Assembly: GCF_000568255.1 (NCBI RefSeq)
Contig: NZ_KK037166.1
Coordinates: 10,578,272 to 10,631,695, forward strand
Reading direction: 5' to 3'
Source of the DNA: Kutzneria sp. 744
GTDB lineage: Bacteria; Actinomycetota; Actinomycetes; Mycobacteriales; Pseudonocardiaceae
DNA: 53,424 bases
The notes below the pieces were generated by a model that saw nothing but the letters and a program-made list of their open reading frames with translations, did no database searches and had not been told where the DNA came from. The translations under genes and the position numbers were made by a program. Every line of letters begins with the position of its first letter. Positions within the stretch are counted from its first letter, which is position 1. Below are positions 25,789 through 34,106 of the stretch, in pieces.

Positions 25789-26928
25789 CTAGATCTGTCC
25801 ACTGTGTACTGAAGTTCGGATCGGACGTTGACCCGTGTTCGACCGAACCGCGGTGCCGATGTGCGACTGGTGTTCGTGGCTTGATCCGGAAACCCTGTCG
25901 GCGCAACACTTCTCATGTCGGACCGCCCGAGGCGGCCGTTCCGATGTGCACTGGCACGGGTCGAGCCAGCCCCGATCGACCGCATTCGCGCCGGCCTCGA
26001 AGCGACTGCGGGCGTCGAGCCGGCACATGAGATCCGCGACCATGCGCCGGGTCGTGCGCAGGCCGATGCCGAGCTTCTTGGACACGGCCTCGTCCGTCAA
26101 CCCTTGGCCCAATAGGCGCAGCAGCTCCCGTTCCATGTTGGTCGGACCGTCGTCGTGCACGTCGCGGGCATCGCCGAGCGGCGCCGCCGAGGACCAGATC
26201 TTCTCGAACAAGGCCACCAATGCGGTGACCACGCCGGGGCCGGTGACCTCGAAGGCGCTGGCGTGTTCCGGATCGGAGTCGGCCGGCAGCAAGGCCGTTC
26301 GACGGTCGAACACGACCAGCCAGGTCGGAAGAGTCGGCGCGGTGCGGACTTCCCCGCCCAGGTCGCCGATGCGCTTGGCGTAGCCCGTGGCGCACCGGTC
26401 ATTCCGGGCACTGTCGAGCAGGACGGTCCAGACCGACGCGCCGTTGTGCAGCAGCTCCTGGTCCAGGACCTCACGCTCGGAGAGGTGCTGTGGAGTACCT
26501 GTCGGTAGCAGCGACAGGCACTCGATTCGGGACTGACGGGCAAGCAACTCCTGGCGGCCCTGTATCGAGTCGAATCCGTCCAGGCGCTCCCATTCACTGC
26601 ACCGTCGAGCGCCCCGGAGTTGGTCGTAGTCAGCCGTCAGCCGGCTCACGGCGGCCCGGGTCTCGGCGTACTCCCGCTGTTTTCGGGCGAGTTCGTCACC
26701 CTGTCGTTGCAGCAGCGACTGAAGCGCCGTCGGCGAGCTCCCTGGCACGAGCGTGCCGGATTCCAAGCGTAGCAAGCACAAGTTCACCAGTTGCTCGACG
26801 CTCGCCCATACGACGTCGCACGGGAGCGCCAGCCGCTCGGCCACTTCCGTGGCGTTGTGGGCATCTCCGGCCAGCACCGTTTTGTAGACGGCGTGTGCGG
26901 CGTCATCCAGCCCGAGGGCTTCAGTCAT
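25789..26928 (-). CDS. TrmB-like/LuxR-type transcriptional regulator with Cys/His tail
   Basis: From ATG 26926-26928 the product has 379 residues. It begins with a TrmB-like winged-helix region (ATEVAERLALPCDVVWASVE), then a coiled segment (KQREYAETRAAVSRL), a phospholipase-D-like ligand domain (about 110-245) and a LuxR-type helix-turn-helix (LLGQGLTDEAVSKKLGIGLR). This layout is typical of pathway-specific actinomycete regulators. After the helix-turn-helix an unusual tail of about 65 residues carries CQC and HEKCCADR followed by a His-rich patch, which could sense metal or arsenical. It is divergent from the arsenoenolpyruvate-synthase-like gene with a palindrome in between, so it probably controls the biosynthetic operon. 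Confidence 0.8.
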   Translation of the reverse strand: MTEALGLDDAAHAVYKTVLAGDAHNATEVAERLALPCDVVWASVEQLVNLCLLRLESGTLVPGSSPTALQSLLQRQGDELARKQREYAETRAAVSRLTADYDQLRGARRCSEWERLDGFDSIQGRQELLARQSRIECLSLLPTGTPQHLSEREVLDQELLHNGASVWTVLLDSARNDRCATGYAKRIGDLGGEVRTAPTLPTWLVVFDRRTALLPADSDPEHASAFEVTGPGVVTALVALFEKIWSSAAPLGDARDVHDDGPTNMERELLRLLGQGLTDEAVSKKLGIGLRTTRRMVADLMCRLDARSRFEAGANAVDRGWLDPCQCTSERPPRAVRHEKCCADRVSGSSHEHQSHIGTAVRSNTGQRPIRTSVHSGQI

Positions 26929-27037
26929 CAGTCCCCCACCCTGCCCCGCTACCCGTCCCCACAGGTCCCCATCACTACATTGAGAGTCGTCAATATAGCC
27001 GCGGTTGCCGCCGGCGTACAGGTTCCGTTCGTGCACT

Positions 27038-27063
27038 CTGCCGGGCAGCATGCTGCCCGGCAG
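27038..27063. promoter_or_regulatory. 26-bp perfect palindrome in the divergent promoter
   Basis: CTGCCGGGCAGCA-TGCTGCCCGGCAG is fully symmetric without a spacer. It lies 135 bp before the biosynthetic operon start (27198) and 110 bp before the regulator start (26928). The absence of a T-tract and the divergent position favour an operator for the LuxR-type regulator over a terminator. Confidence 0.55.
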
Positions 27064-27197
27064 CTTCCTGCCTCGCATATCCCTTGGCACGCAATGCATC
27101 TCGGCAGCACGCTGTGGGCCGCTGAACCGTCCATCGGACCGTGACTCCTGCTGTGGAGGCCGCCGGCGGAGATCACGACAACCTCGAAGGGACTGCC

Positions 27198-28523
27198 ATG
27201 AGCGCAGCTTTGCTGGACGCGCGTCTCGAAGCCGACGAGCTCACGATCCGCACACTCGCCGACTTCTCGGGCGTGGTCCGGGTGCTCGGCTCGAAGAGCT
27301 ACTCGAACCGCTACCTGGCAATCGCGTCTCTGTCCGGCGAGCCCACGACGATCGACGGAGCCCTGGTCTCCGACGACACCGTGTACCTGGCGCGGGCCAT
27401 CGAGCAGTTCGGCCACGCAAGGGTCACGATCGATGCGCCGAACGCGCGCTTCGAGGTGATCCCGACGGGGCAACCGATGCGGGCCCCGGAGGACGAGATC
27501 TACGTTGGCGCGGCGGGAACTCCGATCCGGTTCCTGATCTCGATGGCCGGCCACGCCAAGGGGATCAGCACGATAACCGGAACCAAGCGGATGCAGGAGC
27601 GTCCGATGGGGTCCCTTTTGGACGCCCTTCCGGCGCTGGGTGTAGACGCGGTCAGCGTTCGGGGCAATGGCTGCCCGCCGATTCAGGTGAAGGGCGGTGA
27701 CTTCCGGGGCGGGGCCACGCGTATCAGCGGCGCGGTCAGCAGCCAGTTCACCTCCAGCCTGCTGATCAACGCGATCCGCGCGCAGCAGGACGTCGAGGTG
27801 ACCATCATCGACGACCTGATCTCCAAGCCCTACGTGAACATGACGATCGCGGCGCTCGCCGAGATGGGTGTGCGTGTCGAGCGCGACGGCTTCACCCGCT
27901 TCGTCGTCCCGGCCGGTCAGAAGGTCCGCGGCGGCCAGGTCACCGTCGAGCCCGACGCCTCCGGCATGTCCTACTTCCTCGCCGTGGCGGCGGTTCTCGG
28001 CGGGCAGGTCACCATTCCGGGCATCGGCTCCGGGTCGCACCAGGGCGACGTCGGACTGGTCGACGCGCTGGTCAAGATGGGCTGCACCGCCGACGTCACC
28101 GAGAACTCGATCACGATCACCGGCGGCGAGCTGCACGGCATCGACATCGACATGGAGAGCATGCCGGACGTCGTGCCGACGCTCGCCGTGGTCGCGGCCT
28201 TCGCCAAGGGCACCACCCACATCAGCAACATCGCCAGCCTGCGGATCAAGGAGTGCGACCGCATCGCGGCCGTCACGGCCGAGCTGCGGAAGATGGGCAT
28301 CACCGTCGAGGAGCACCCGGACGCCCTGACCATCACCGGCGGCACACCGCACGGCGCGGTCATCGACACCTACGACGACCACCGGATCGCCATGTGCTTC
28401 GCAATCGCCGGACTGCGCACCGACGGCGTCGTGATCAAGGACCCGGGCTGCGTCGCCAAGTCCTTCCCGACGTTCTGGCAGACGCTGGACACTCTCTTCT
28501 CGGACGGCAAGAGCACCCGATGA
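27198..28523 (+). CDS. AroA (EPSP synthase)-like enzyme, probable arsenoenolpyruvate synthase
   Basis: A 441-residue member of the enolpyruvyl transferase family, starting at ATG 27198 after GAAGGGA. Hallmarks are kept: GSKSYSNR (K33, R38), AAGTPIRF (104-112, in place of NAGTAMR), RMQERPMG (131-138), SSQF (181-184), the catalytic Asp in MPDVVPT (D324), IKECDR (350-355), DDHRIAMCF (393-401) and a C-terminal Lys (K421). A shikimate enzyme is unlikely here because no aro genes are near and an iPGM-like gene is coupled to it by an ATGA overlap. An AroA paralogue beside a mutase and a CTP-synthase-like gene is the signature of the arseno-organic pathway proposed for streptomycetes, in which arsenic is joined to PEP. 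The arsenic substrate is inferred from context. Confidence 0.82.
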   Translation: MSAALLDARLEADELTIRTLADFSGVVRVLGSKSYSNRYLAIASLSGEPTTIDGALVSDDTVYLARAIEQFGHARVTIDAPNARFEVIPTGQPMRAPEDEIYVGAAGTPIRFLISMAGHAKGISTITGTKRMQERPMGSLLDALPALGVDAVSVRGNGCPPIQVKGGDFRGGATRISGAVSSQFTSSLLINAIRAQQDVEVTIIDDLISKPYVNMTIAALAEMGVRVERDGFTRFVVPAGQKVRGGQVTVEPDASGMSYFLAVAAVLGGQVTIPGIGSGSHQGDVGLVDALVKMGCTADVTENSITITGGELHGIDIDMESMPDVVPTLAVVAAFAKGTTHISNIASLRIKECDRIAAVTAELRKMGITVEEHPDALTITGGTPHGAVIDTYDDHRIAMCFAIAGLRTDGVVIKDPGCVAKSFPTFWQTLDTLFSDGKSTR

Positions 28524-30349
28524 GCGCCTCCGCACGAGGAATCCTGCTGGTCCTCGACGGCTGGGGCGAGGCTCCGGCCGGCGAGGGCAACGCGATCGCC
28601 GCGGCGAAGACGCCGTATCTGGACCGACTGCGCGAGACGTGTCCGGCCCGCTTGGTCGAGGCGTCCGGCACTGCGGTGGGCCTGTTGGCCGGAGTCGTCG
28701 GCAACTCGGAGATCGGGCACATGGTCATCGGCGCCGGCAAGCCGGTGCCGTACGACAGCGTGCTGGTGCAGGAGCAGATCGACAACGGCGGCCTGCGCAC
28801 GAACGGTCTGCTCGCCGACATGTGCGCCCGGCTGGCCGAGCAGGACAAGGCGCTGCACCTGATCGGGCTGTGTTCGGACGGGATGATCCACGCCAATGTC
28901 GAGCACCTGCGGGAGATCCTGCTGGCGGTGGCAGCGCACGGCGTCTCCAAGGTGTGGCTGCACGCGATCACCGACGGCCGCGATGTGGCCGACGGCAGCG
29001 CCGCGGGCTACCTCGACCAGGTCGAGAAGTACACCGCCGAGGCCGGTGTCGGCCGGCTGGCCAGCGTGGTCGGCCGTGGCTACGCACTCGACAAGGCCGG
29101 CAATCTGGCCCTGACGAAGGAAGCGGGACTGGTGATCGCCGACGGCGTCGGCCGGCCGGTGCCGCGAGCCCAGGACGCCCTGGGACAGGGCAAGAGCGAC
29201 GAGTGGGTCGAGCCGTGCGTCGTGGCCGAGGCCCAGCAGGCCATCGGCGTAGGCGACGGCATCCTGTTCACGAATTTCCGCAGCGACCGGATCCAGCAGC
29301 TGGCCGACTTCCTTGTCGAGCATCTCGCCGACCGCGAGGTCACGGTGCGCAGCCTGGCCCAGTACGACACCAGGGCGGAGATTCCACCACTGGTGGGACG
29401 GGCCCGCACCGGCGGTGGCCTGGCCGAGGAGCTGGAACGGCACGGACTGCGCTCGGTCCGCATCGCGGAGACCGAGAAGTTCGAGCACGTCACCTACTAC
29501 GTCAACGGCCGGGACTCGGCGTCCAGGCCGGTCGAGCAGCACGTCCGGATCACCGCCGAAAGCCCTGCGGACTACCGCAAGCGGCCGGAGATGAACCTGG
29601 ACCTTGTGGTCGCCGCGGTCGTCGAACACGCGCGCCGGGACGAAGTCGATCTGGTAGTGGCCAACCTGGCCAACATCGACGTGGTCGGCCACACCGGCGA
29701 CTACGACGCGACCGTGCTGGCCACCGAGCACACCGACCGGGCGGTCGAGCAGATCTGCACGGCGGCCGCCGAAGCCGGGCGGTGGGTGGTGCTCGTCGGC
29801 GACCACGGCAACGCCGAGCAGATGATCACCAAGGACGTCGCCAAACGGCCATATGGCGGCCACACCACCAACCCCGTGCCGGCGGTGCTCGTGCCGGCGT
29901 CCGGCCAGGAGGTCACGGCCGCGGAGACGGCCGGCACGCTCGCCGACATCGCTCCCACGCTGCTGAACCTGCTCGGCTTGGCGGTGGGGGAGGAGATGAC
30001 CGGCCGGCCCCTGTGGGACTCGGCCGCCCATGTCCACTGTGGATCGTCCGGCACTGTGCTCCTGACCGCGGCTTTCGGTGAAGGTTCCACCATCAGGCCG
30101 GTGGACGTCGGTGCCGGTCTGCACGCGGTGCTGCGGACCAGCGAAGACGGTGCCAGTCACGTGCTGTGTGTGCACAACGGCAAACAGGAACCGGCCGTGT
30201 TCGTGCCCGGTGAGCATCTGCCCGGTGACACCAATGACCAGCTCGTATTCGTACACGGCGAGACCGTCACCCGAGCCCGCGGCGAAGACATCGAGTGCGT
30301 GCTCGAACCCGGCCGCCACGTGTGGCTCGGCCGAGCCGGCAAACAATGA
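28520..30349 (+). CDS. Phosphoglycerate-mutase-like enzyme with extra domain, probable arsonopyruvate-forming mutase
   Basis: Residues 1-500 follow cofactor-independent phosphoglycerate mutase of the alkaline phosphatase superfamily: metal ligand D13 in VLDGWG, nucleophile S63 in [31 protein letters not shown], and a second metal set in [10 protein letters not shown] and [12 protein letters not shown]. The usual substrate-binding stretch YYAMDRDxRWER is replaced by [14 protein letters not shown], which suggests a changed substrate. The protein has 609 residues against about 510 for the family; the last 100 form a beta-sandwich-like extension resembling the C-terminal domain of alpha-amylases. 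Translational coupling (ATGA) to the AroA-like gene supports a joint two-step conversion, arsenoenolpyruvate to arsonopyruvate in the published proposal. Confidence 0.8.
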   Translation: MSASARGILLVLDGWGEAPAGEGNAIAAAKTPYLDRLRETCPARLVEASGTAVGLLAGVVGNSEIGHMVIGAGKPVPYDSVLVQEQIDNGGLRTNGLLADMCARLAEQDKALHLIGLCSDGMIHANVEHLREILLAVAAHGVSKVWLHAITDGRDVADGSAAGYLDQVEKYTAEAGVGRLASVVGRGYALDKAGNLALTKEAGLVIADGVGRPVPRAQDALGQGKSDEWVEPCVVAEAQQAIGVGDGILFTNFRSDRIQQLADFLVEHLADREVTVRSLAQYDTRAEIPPLVGRARTGGGLAEELERHGLRSVRIAETEKFEHVTYYVNGRDSASRPVEQHVRITAESPADYRKRPEMNLDLVVAAVVEHARRDEVDLVVANLANIDVVGHTGDYDATVLATEHTDRAVEQICTAAAEAGRWVVLVGDHGNAEQMITKDVAKRPYGGHTTNPVPAVLVPASGQEVTAAETAGTLADIAPTLLNLLGLAVGEEMTGRPLWDSAAHVHCGSSGTVLLTAAFGEGSTIRPVDVGAGLHAVLRTSEDGASHVLCVHNGKQEPAVFVPGEHLPGDTNDQLVFVHGETVTRARGEDIECVLEPGRHVWLGRAGKQ

Positions 30350-30362
30350 GAGAGGACAGGCC

Positions 30363-31055
30363 ATGACCACGCGCCCCCGCCTGGCGCTCGTGGGTGACCA
30401 CAGCTCCACAGTGCATGCGCACGCACGGCTCGACGCCCTGGCTCCACATCTGGGTGTGCACGTCGACTGGGTGGCGAGCGACGCCGTCTGCGAGTCGATC
30501 GCCGACTACGACGGAATTTGGGTCGTGCCGGGATCGCCGTACGCGGACAAGGAAGCGGTGCTGTTCGCCATCCAGACGGCGCGGCTGCGCGGAATCCCTT
30601 ACCTCGGCACCTGCGGCGGTTTCCAGCACGCGCTGATCGAGTACGGCCGCCACGAGCTCGGCTTCACCGACGCCGACGACGTGCAGTACGACGCCGACGC
30701 GCCGACGGCGTTCATCACCCCGCTGGCGTGCTCGCTCGTCGGCGAGACCGCGCCGCTGCACCTGACCACGGGCAGCCGCCTCGCGTCGGTGTACGGCGAC
30801 TGCGAGAGCACGGTCGAGACCTATCACTGCAAGTACGGGCTCAACCCCGAGTACATCGACGCCATCGTGCACAGCCCGATGCAGATCACCGGCTGGGACG
30901 TGGAGAAGGCGCCGCGCGCAGTCGAGCTGCCCGACCACCCCTTCTTCATCGGCACCTTGTTCCAGCCGGAGTTGTCGTCCACGCCGTCGGCGGTGCACCC
31001 GCTGATCGACGCGTTCGTCGGCGCCGTGATCCAGAGAGCAGAACAGACCAGCTAA
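30363..31055 (+). CDS. CTP-synthase-related class I amidotransferase-like protein lacking the catalytic His
   Basis: A 230-residue stand-alone glutamine-amidotransferase fold, similar to the C-terminal domain of CTP synthase. The nucleophile elbow is YLGTCGGFQHA with C84, and VVPGSPYADKE forms the oxyanion strand. The triad His is missing: the family's QFHPE reads LFQPE (Q201, E203). NCBI-style naming for such proteins is CTP synthase C-terminal region-related (seleno)protein. Without His, ammonia release from Gln is doubtful; a thiol-based binding or transfer role using C84 is possible. The gene follows the mutase by 13 bases (GAGAGGACAGG as RBS), so it should act with the C-As bond-forming pair. 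Confidence 0.75.
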   Translation: MTTRPRLALVGDHSSTVHAHARLDALAPHLGVHVDWVASDAVCESIADYDGIWVVPGSPYADKEAVLFAIQTARLRGIPYLGTCGGFQHALIEYGRHELGFTDADDVQYDADAPTAFITPLACSLVGETAPLHLTTGSRLASVYGDCESTVETYHCKYGLNPEYIDAIVHSPMQITGWDVEKAPRAVELPDHPFFIGTLFQPELSSTPSAVHPLIDAFVGAVIQRAEQTS

Positions 31056-31081
31056 TCAGGCGAATCCGTTGGGAGAACCAC

Positions 31082-32137
31082 ATGGAAGTACTGGTGTTGG
31101 TGCTCGTGCTGGCACTGGCTGCGGCCAACGGTGCGAACGACGTTCCGAAGGGCGTGGCCACGCTGGCTGCGGCCGGTGTGACGAAGCTGCGCACCGCGAT
31201 CATCTGGGGCACGGTCACCACGGCGCTCGGGTGCCTGGTCTCGCTGACGTTCGCTGCGAAGCTCACCGCACTGTTCTCGAACGGCATCGTCTCCGCGAAG
31301 CCGACCGCCGGCTTCGCGGTGGCGGTGCTGATCGGAACGGCGGCGTGGGTGGCGTTGGCGACGTGGCGCAAGCTGCCCGTGTCGACCACGCACGCGCTGG
31401 TCGGCTCGCTGCTCGGCGCGGGGCTGGTGTTCGCGAGCAGCTCGCTGCACTGGGACGTGCTGCTGAACAAGGTCGTCGGCCCGCTGCTGCTGAGCGTGCT
31501 GGCCGCCTATGTCATCTCGGCGATCGTGTCCTACGGCAGCCGGGTCCTCGCGGGGCGGACCCTGGCCAAGGAAGTCGCCCAGGTGGCACTGCACGGCGAG
31601 TCGACCACCGAGCAGATGAGCGGCAGCGACACCAAGGTGTCCGCGCCGAGCGGTGTCGTGGCGCGCAGGCCGCGAAGCCTGACGGCGATCACCGGCGTGC
31701 ACTGGATGACCAGCGGATTCACCAGTTTCGCGCGGGGCATGAACGACGCGCCGAAGATCGTGGCCGTCGGGTCGTTCGCCCTGGTCGGCGGCATGACGCC
31801 GACGACCCTGCTGTTCGCGGTGACCGCGGTCATGGCGATCGGCGGCCTGCTTGGCGGCGCCCGTGTCGCCAGCTGCATGTGCTGCTGCGTCACGAAGATG
31901 TCGCACGTGAACGGGTTCGCCGCGAACCTCACCACCGCGGCGCTGGTCGGGCTCGGCGCGTTCCAGGGGCTGCCGATGTCGACCACCCACGTGTCGGTCG
32001 GCGCCATCGCCGGCACCGTCGGCCGGGACCTGCACCTCATCCAGCGCAAGACGATCCGGGACTTCGTGATCGCCTGGCTGGTGACTCCGCCTTTTGCCGC
32101 AGTGGTGGCCGCGGGGGCGTACCTGCTGGTGCGCTGA
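31082..32137 (+). CDS. PiT-family transporter with a CMCCC motif
   Basis: A 351-residue membrane protein with both inverted signature repeats of PiT phosphate permeases: NGANDVPKG (residues 16-24) and RGMNDAPKI (218-226), and two STTH motifs (PVSTTHALVG, PMSTTHVSVG). PiT proteins move phosphate, and often arsenate, with protons or sodium. After the seventh or eighth hydrophobic segment a Cys cluster, CMCCC (C265, C267-C269), precedes TKMSHVNGFAAN, a place where ordinary PiT proteins have no cysteines. The gene ends the first operon segment. Import of arsenate as precursor, or handling of a thiol-bound arsenical, are both inferred. Confidence 0.82.
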   Translation: MEVLVLVLVLALAAANGANDVPKGVATLAAAGVTKLRTAIIWGTVTTALGCLVSLTFAAKLTALFSNGIVSAKPTAGFAVAVLIGTAAWVALATWRKLPVSTTHALVGSLLGAGLVFASSSLHWDVLLNKVVGPLLLSVLAAYVISAIVSYGSRVLAGRTLAKEVAQVALHGESTTEQMSGSDTKVSAPSGVVARRPRSLTAITGVHWMTSGFTSFARGMNDAPKIVAVGSFALVGGMTPTTLLFAVTAVMAIGGLLGGARVASCMCCCVTKMSHVNGFAANLTTAALVGLGAFQGLPMSTTHVSVGAIAGTVGRDLHLIQRKTIRDFVIAWLVTPPFAAVVAAGAYLLVR

Positions 32138-32141
32138 GCTG

Positions 32142-32203
32142 TTGACAGTCCCTGCTTGATTCGATAGTCCTTTAAACAAGGATTTTTCGAATCAAGCAGG
32201 GAG
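32142..32203 (+). promoter_or_regulatory. Promoter with a 15-bp inverted repeat, ArsR-type operator
   Basis: TTGACA (32142-32147) is followed after 17 bases by TAGTCC (32165-32170). A perfect inverted repeat, CCCTGCTTGATTCGA (32150-32164) and TCGAATCAAGCAGGG (32187-32201), brackets the -10 box, with an inner TCCTT/AAGGA pair. The right arm overlaps the RBS (AGGGAG) of the small CCGEP protein, so a bound repressor or an RNA hairpin would block expression. TCGAATCAAG recurs near 39108. Confidence 0.7.
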
Positions 32204-32214
32204 CGCTGACCACC

Positions 32215-32382
32215 ATGAACACTCAGGAGAACACCGAGCAGCCGACCGGCGGTTTCGTCACGGACCCGACCGAGGCGAGCGCCAGCACGACCGGCGGTTG
32301 CTGCGGCGAGCCGGCAGACGCCACCGGATCGGTTCCCGGCGGACAGGGCGGCGGTTGCTGCGGCGAGCCGTCCGCCAGCTGA
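32215..32382 (+). CDS. 55-residue Cys-rich mini-protein with two GGCCGEP motifs
   Basis: The ATG at 32215 follows AGGGAG. The product begins MNTQENTEQPTGGFVTDPTE, is rich in Thr, Ser and Gly, has no hydrophobic core, and carries GGCCGEP twice (residues 27-33 and 46-52), ending SAS. It is expressed from its own ArsR-type promoter at the head of the ligase segment. I recognise no family. The vicinal Cys pairs suggest binding of As(III) or a soft metal; it could be a buffer, a carrier on which the product is built, or a ribosomal precursor. Codon use matches the neighbours, and the reading frame is closed and well spaced from the next gene. Confidence 0.75.
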   Translation: MNTQENTEQPTGGFVTDPTEASASTTGGCCGEPADATGSVPGGQGGGCCGEPSAS

Positions 32383-32409
32383 TGCCGGACACCATTACAG
32401 GGGGGTGAC

Positions 32410-33057
32410 ATGACGGAGACAGCCGAGACCGCCACCGACGGCGGCCTCGCCGACCTGGCCGACCGGTTCGACCAGGACCGCGCCATGGCCACCCTCACGG
32501 CGCTGTGCGCCGAGGACCTGGCCGGTCGTGGACTCGGCTCGCCAGGCCACGACCTGGCGAGCCGCTGGCTGGTCGCTCACCTGACCTCGATCGGGCTCGA
32601 TCCGCGATCGGACACCTTCGAGGTTCCCGAGGTGTTCCGGCTGGCGGAGGCGCCGTCGGTGACGGTCGATGGCGGCCCGCTCGCCGGGGAGCTCGAACAC
32701 CGCCGCGACTACGCGGAACACCCCCGCTCGGCCCGGATGGACGCACCGGCCGCCGGGACCGCGGTCCGCTGGGACGGCACTCCGGTGGCGGGGGCGTGGG
32801 CCGTCCTGGAGCGTGTTCCGCAGGGCACGGCGTTCGTCGAACTCGTCGACCAGGTCCGTGCCGCCGGCGGCGTCGGCCTGCTCACGCCCCAGGATCCGGA
32901 CGGCTCCGGATTCCTGACCAAGCGGACCGTCGGCGCGGGCGTGGTCCAGCTGCCGGTCGTCGCCGTGCGCAGCGACCTGCTCAAGCAGCTGGCCGGATCC
33001 ACCGTCACGGCATACGTGCCGCTCGTCCGGGCTGCGGCGACCGGTGCATATCCATAA
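32410..33057 (+). pseudogene. M28-type aminopeptidase, N-terminal half (split gene)
   Basis: After GGGGGGTGAC the ATG at 32410 opens a peptidase of the M28 family: a prodomain (RAMATLTALCAEDLAGRGLG and HDLASRWLVAHLTSIGL), then a protease-associated region (WAVLERVPQGTAFVELVDQV, GVGLLTPQDPDG, VVQLPVVAVR). It stops at 33057, before any zinc ligand. The catalytic half is encoded from 33159 in another frame. The break coincides with about 110 bases of AT-richer sequence. In the cluster an M28 enzyme would trim a peptide or amino-acyl conjugate. It is either a recent pseudogene or an artefact of assembly. Confidence 0.7.
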
Positions 33058-33158
33058 ATCATCATGCCCTCATCAGGAACGTGCTGAGTTTTATGCAGAA
33101 TTTAGTCCGCGATTAAGCTTGTCGGTATGAAGCTTACTGCCTAGAGCGGTGTACCTCA

Positions 33159-33722
33159 GTGATAGTGTCGATGCACACAGGACCTCACTTCGACTGCGCC
33201 GGCGACAACGCGAGCGGGGTCGCCGTGCTGTGCGAGGTCGCCCGTGTGCTGGTCGAAACGGGAAAGACGTTGGCTCGACCGGTGTTGTTCGCCGTGCTGG
33301 ACGCGGAGGAGCACGGTGCGCTCGGCTCCCGGCACCATGCCCGGCAACTGGCCGGCGAAGGCTGGCGGCCCGAGGTGCTCAACGTGGACATGGCCGGAAA
33401 GTTCAACGGGACCGTCGCCGTCGAACTCGGCCCCGACACGCGACCGATCATCGACGCGCTCGACCGCGCGGGCCGGCTGCTCCGGATCCCGCTCGCGGCC
33501 GGTCAGGTGGCCTCCGACAACCGGCAGTACGCCGGCGTTGGCATGCCTGCCGCCGGCATCGGGCTCGGGGCCGCGCACTACCACTCACCCCTGGATTCGC
33601 TGGACCGGATTGACCCGGAGGCGGTCCGCAAGGCCGGCCGGCTGTTGCTGGTCACCATCGCCCACCTGGCCGCGCGGACGAGCAGAGCCGGGAATGACAA
33701 CGAGAACATCGGCAAGGAGTAA
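33159..33722 (+). pseudogene. M28-type aminopeptidase, C-terminal catalytic half (split gene)
   Basis: The frame from GTG 33159 reads VIVSMHTGPHFDCAGDNASG, holding the first zinc ligands (His and the bridging Asp of DNASG). It continues with AVLDAEEHGALGSRHHA (the EE catalytic base and ligand), VLNVDMAGKFNG (Asp) and GLGAAHYHSPLDSLDRID (final His), so all M28 zinc ligands are kept. Without the N-terminal half it lacks the prodomain and central strand order, but a GTG start with a weak upstream signal might still give a product of 187 residues. It ends two bases before the CMD-like gene, so both belong to one operon. Confidence 0.7.
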
Positions 33723-33724
33723 GC

Positions 33725-34078
33725 ATGGCCACCGCAGCGCCGTCCGTGTCCGCCCAGCTCATCCAGCTGTCCCCGGACATCCGTGACAGCCACAGCACGT
33801 TCACCGCCGGCTACCAGGACTTCTTCAACGCGGTCTTCAACGCCTCGGCCCTGGACCCGAAGACCCGCGCGGCGGTCGCGCTCGGAGCCGCCCTGGTGCA
33901 GGGGCGTGAGGAGACGGTGCGCTCGTTCCTGGCCGCGGCCAAGCAGCTCGGGCTGAAGAACGAGGAGATCGCCCAGGTCGCCGGCATCGTCGAGGCCCTG
34001 AAGGTGGAGGCCGTGCAGCGCCCCGCCACGACCGCGGCCGCCGCCCCGGCGGCCAAGAAGGCCAACGCCTGCTGCTGA
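33725..34078 (+). CDS. CMD/AhpD-like protein without the redox pair, ending in Cys-Cys
   Basis: A 117-residue helical protein with the carboxymuconolactone decarboxylase fold: LDPKTRAAVALGAALVQGRE, TVRSFLAAAKQLGLKNEEIA and QVAGIVEALKVEAV. AhpD-type members carry CxxCxxxH where this protein has GREETVRSF, so the thiol redox activity is gone. After an Ala/Pro linker the chain ends KKANACC, placing two adjacent cysteines at the extreme C-terminus. The start ATG 33725 follows GGCAAGGAGTAA. It could be a scaffold or carrier holding an arsenical on its tail (inference). It directly precedes the first ATP-grasp gene. Confidence 0.8.
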   Translation: MATAAPSVSAQLIQLSPDIRDSHSTFTAGYQDFFNAVFNASALDPKTRAAVALGAALVQGREETVRSFLAAAKQLGLKNEEIAQVAGIVEALKVEAVQRPATTAAAAPAAKKANACC

Positions 34079-34106
34079 CCAACGCGCCTTCGAGAAAGGG
34101 ACGCCG

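Noticed and set aside
27038-27063. Palindrome as a rho-independent terminator
   Set aside because: It lies between divergent starts, has no loop and no T-tract, so an operator is more likely.
27198-28523. Primary EPSP synthase of the shikimate pathway
   Set aside because: No aro genes are nearby, the NAGTAMR motif is altered, and the gene is coupled to an iPGM-like gene inside an arsenic island.
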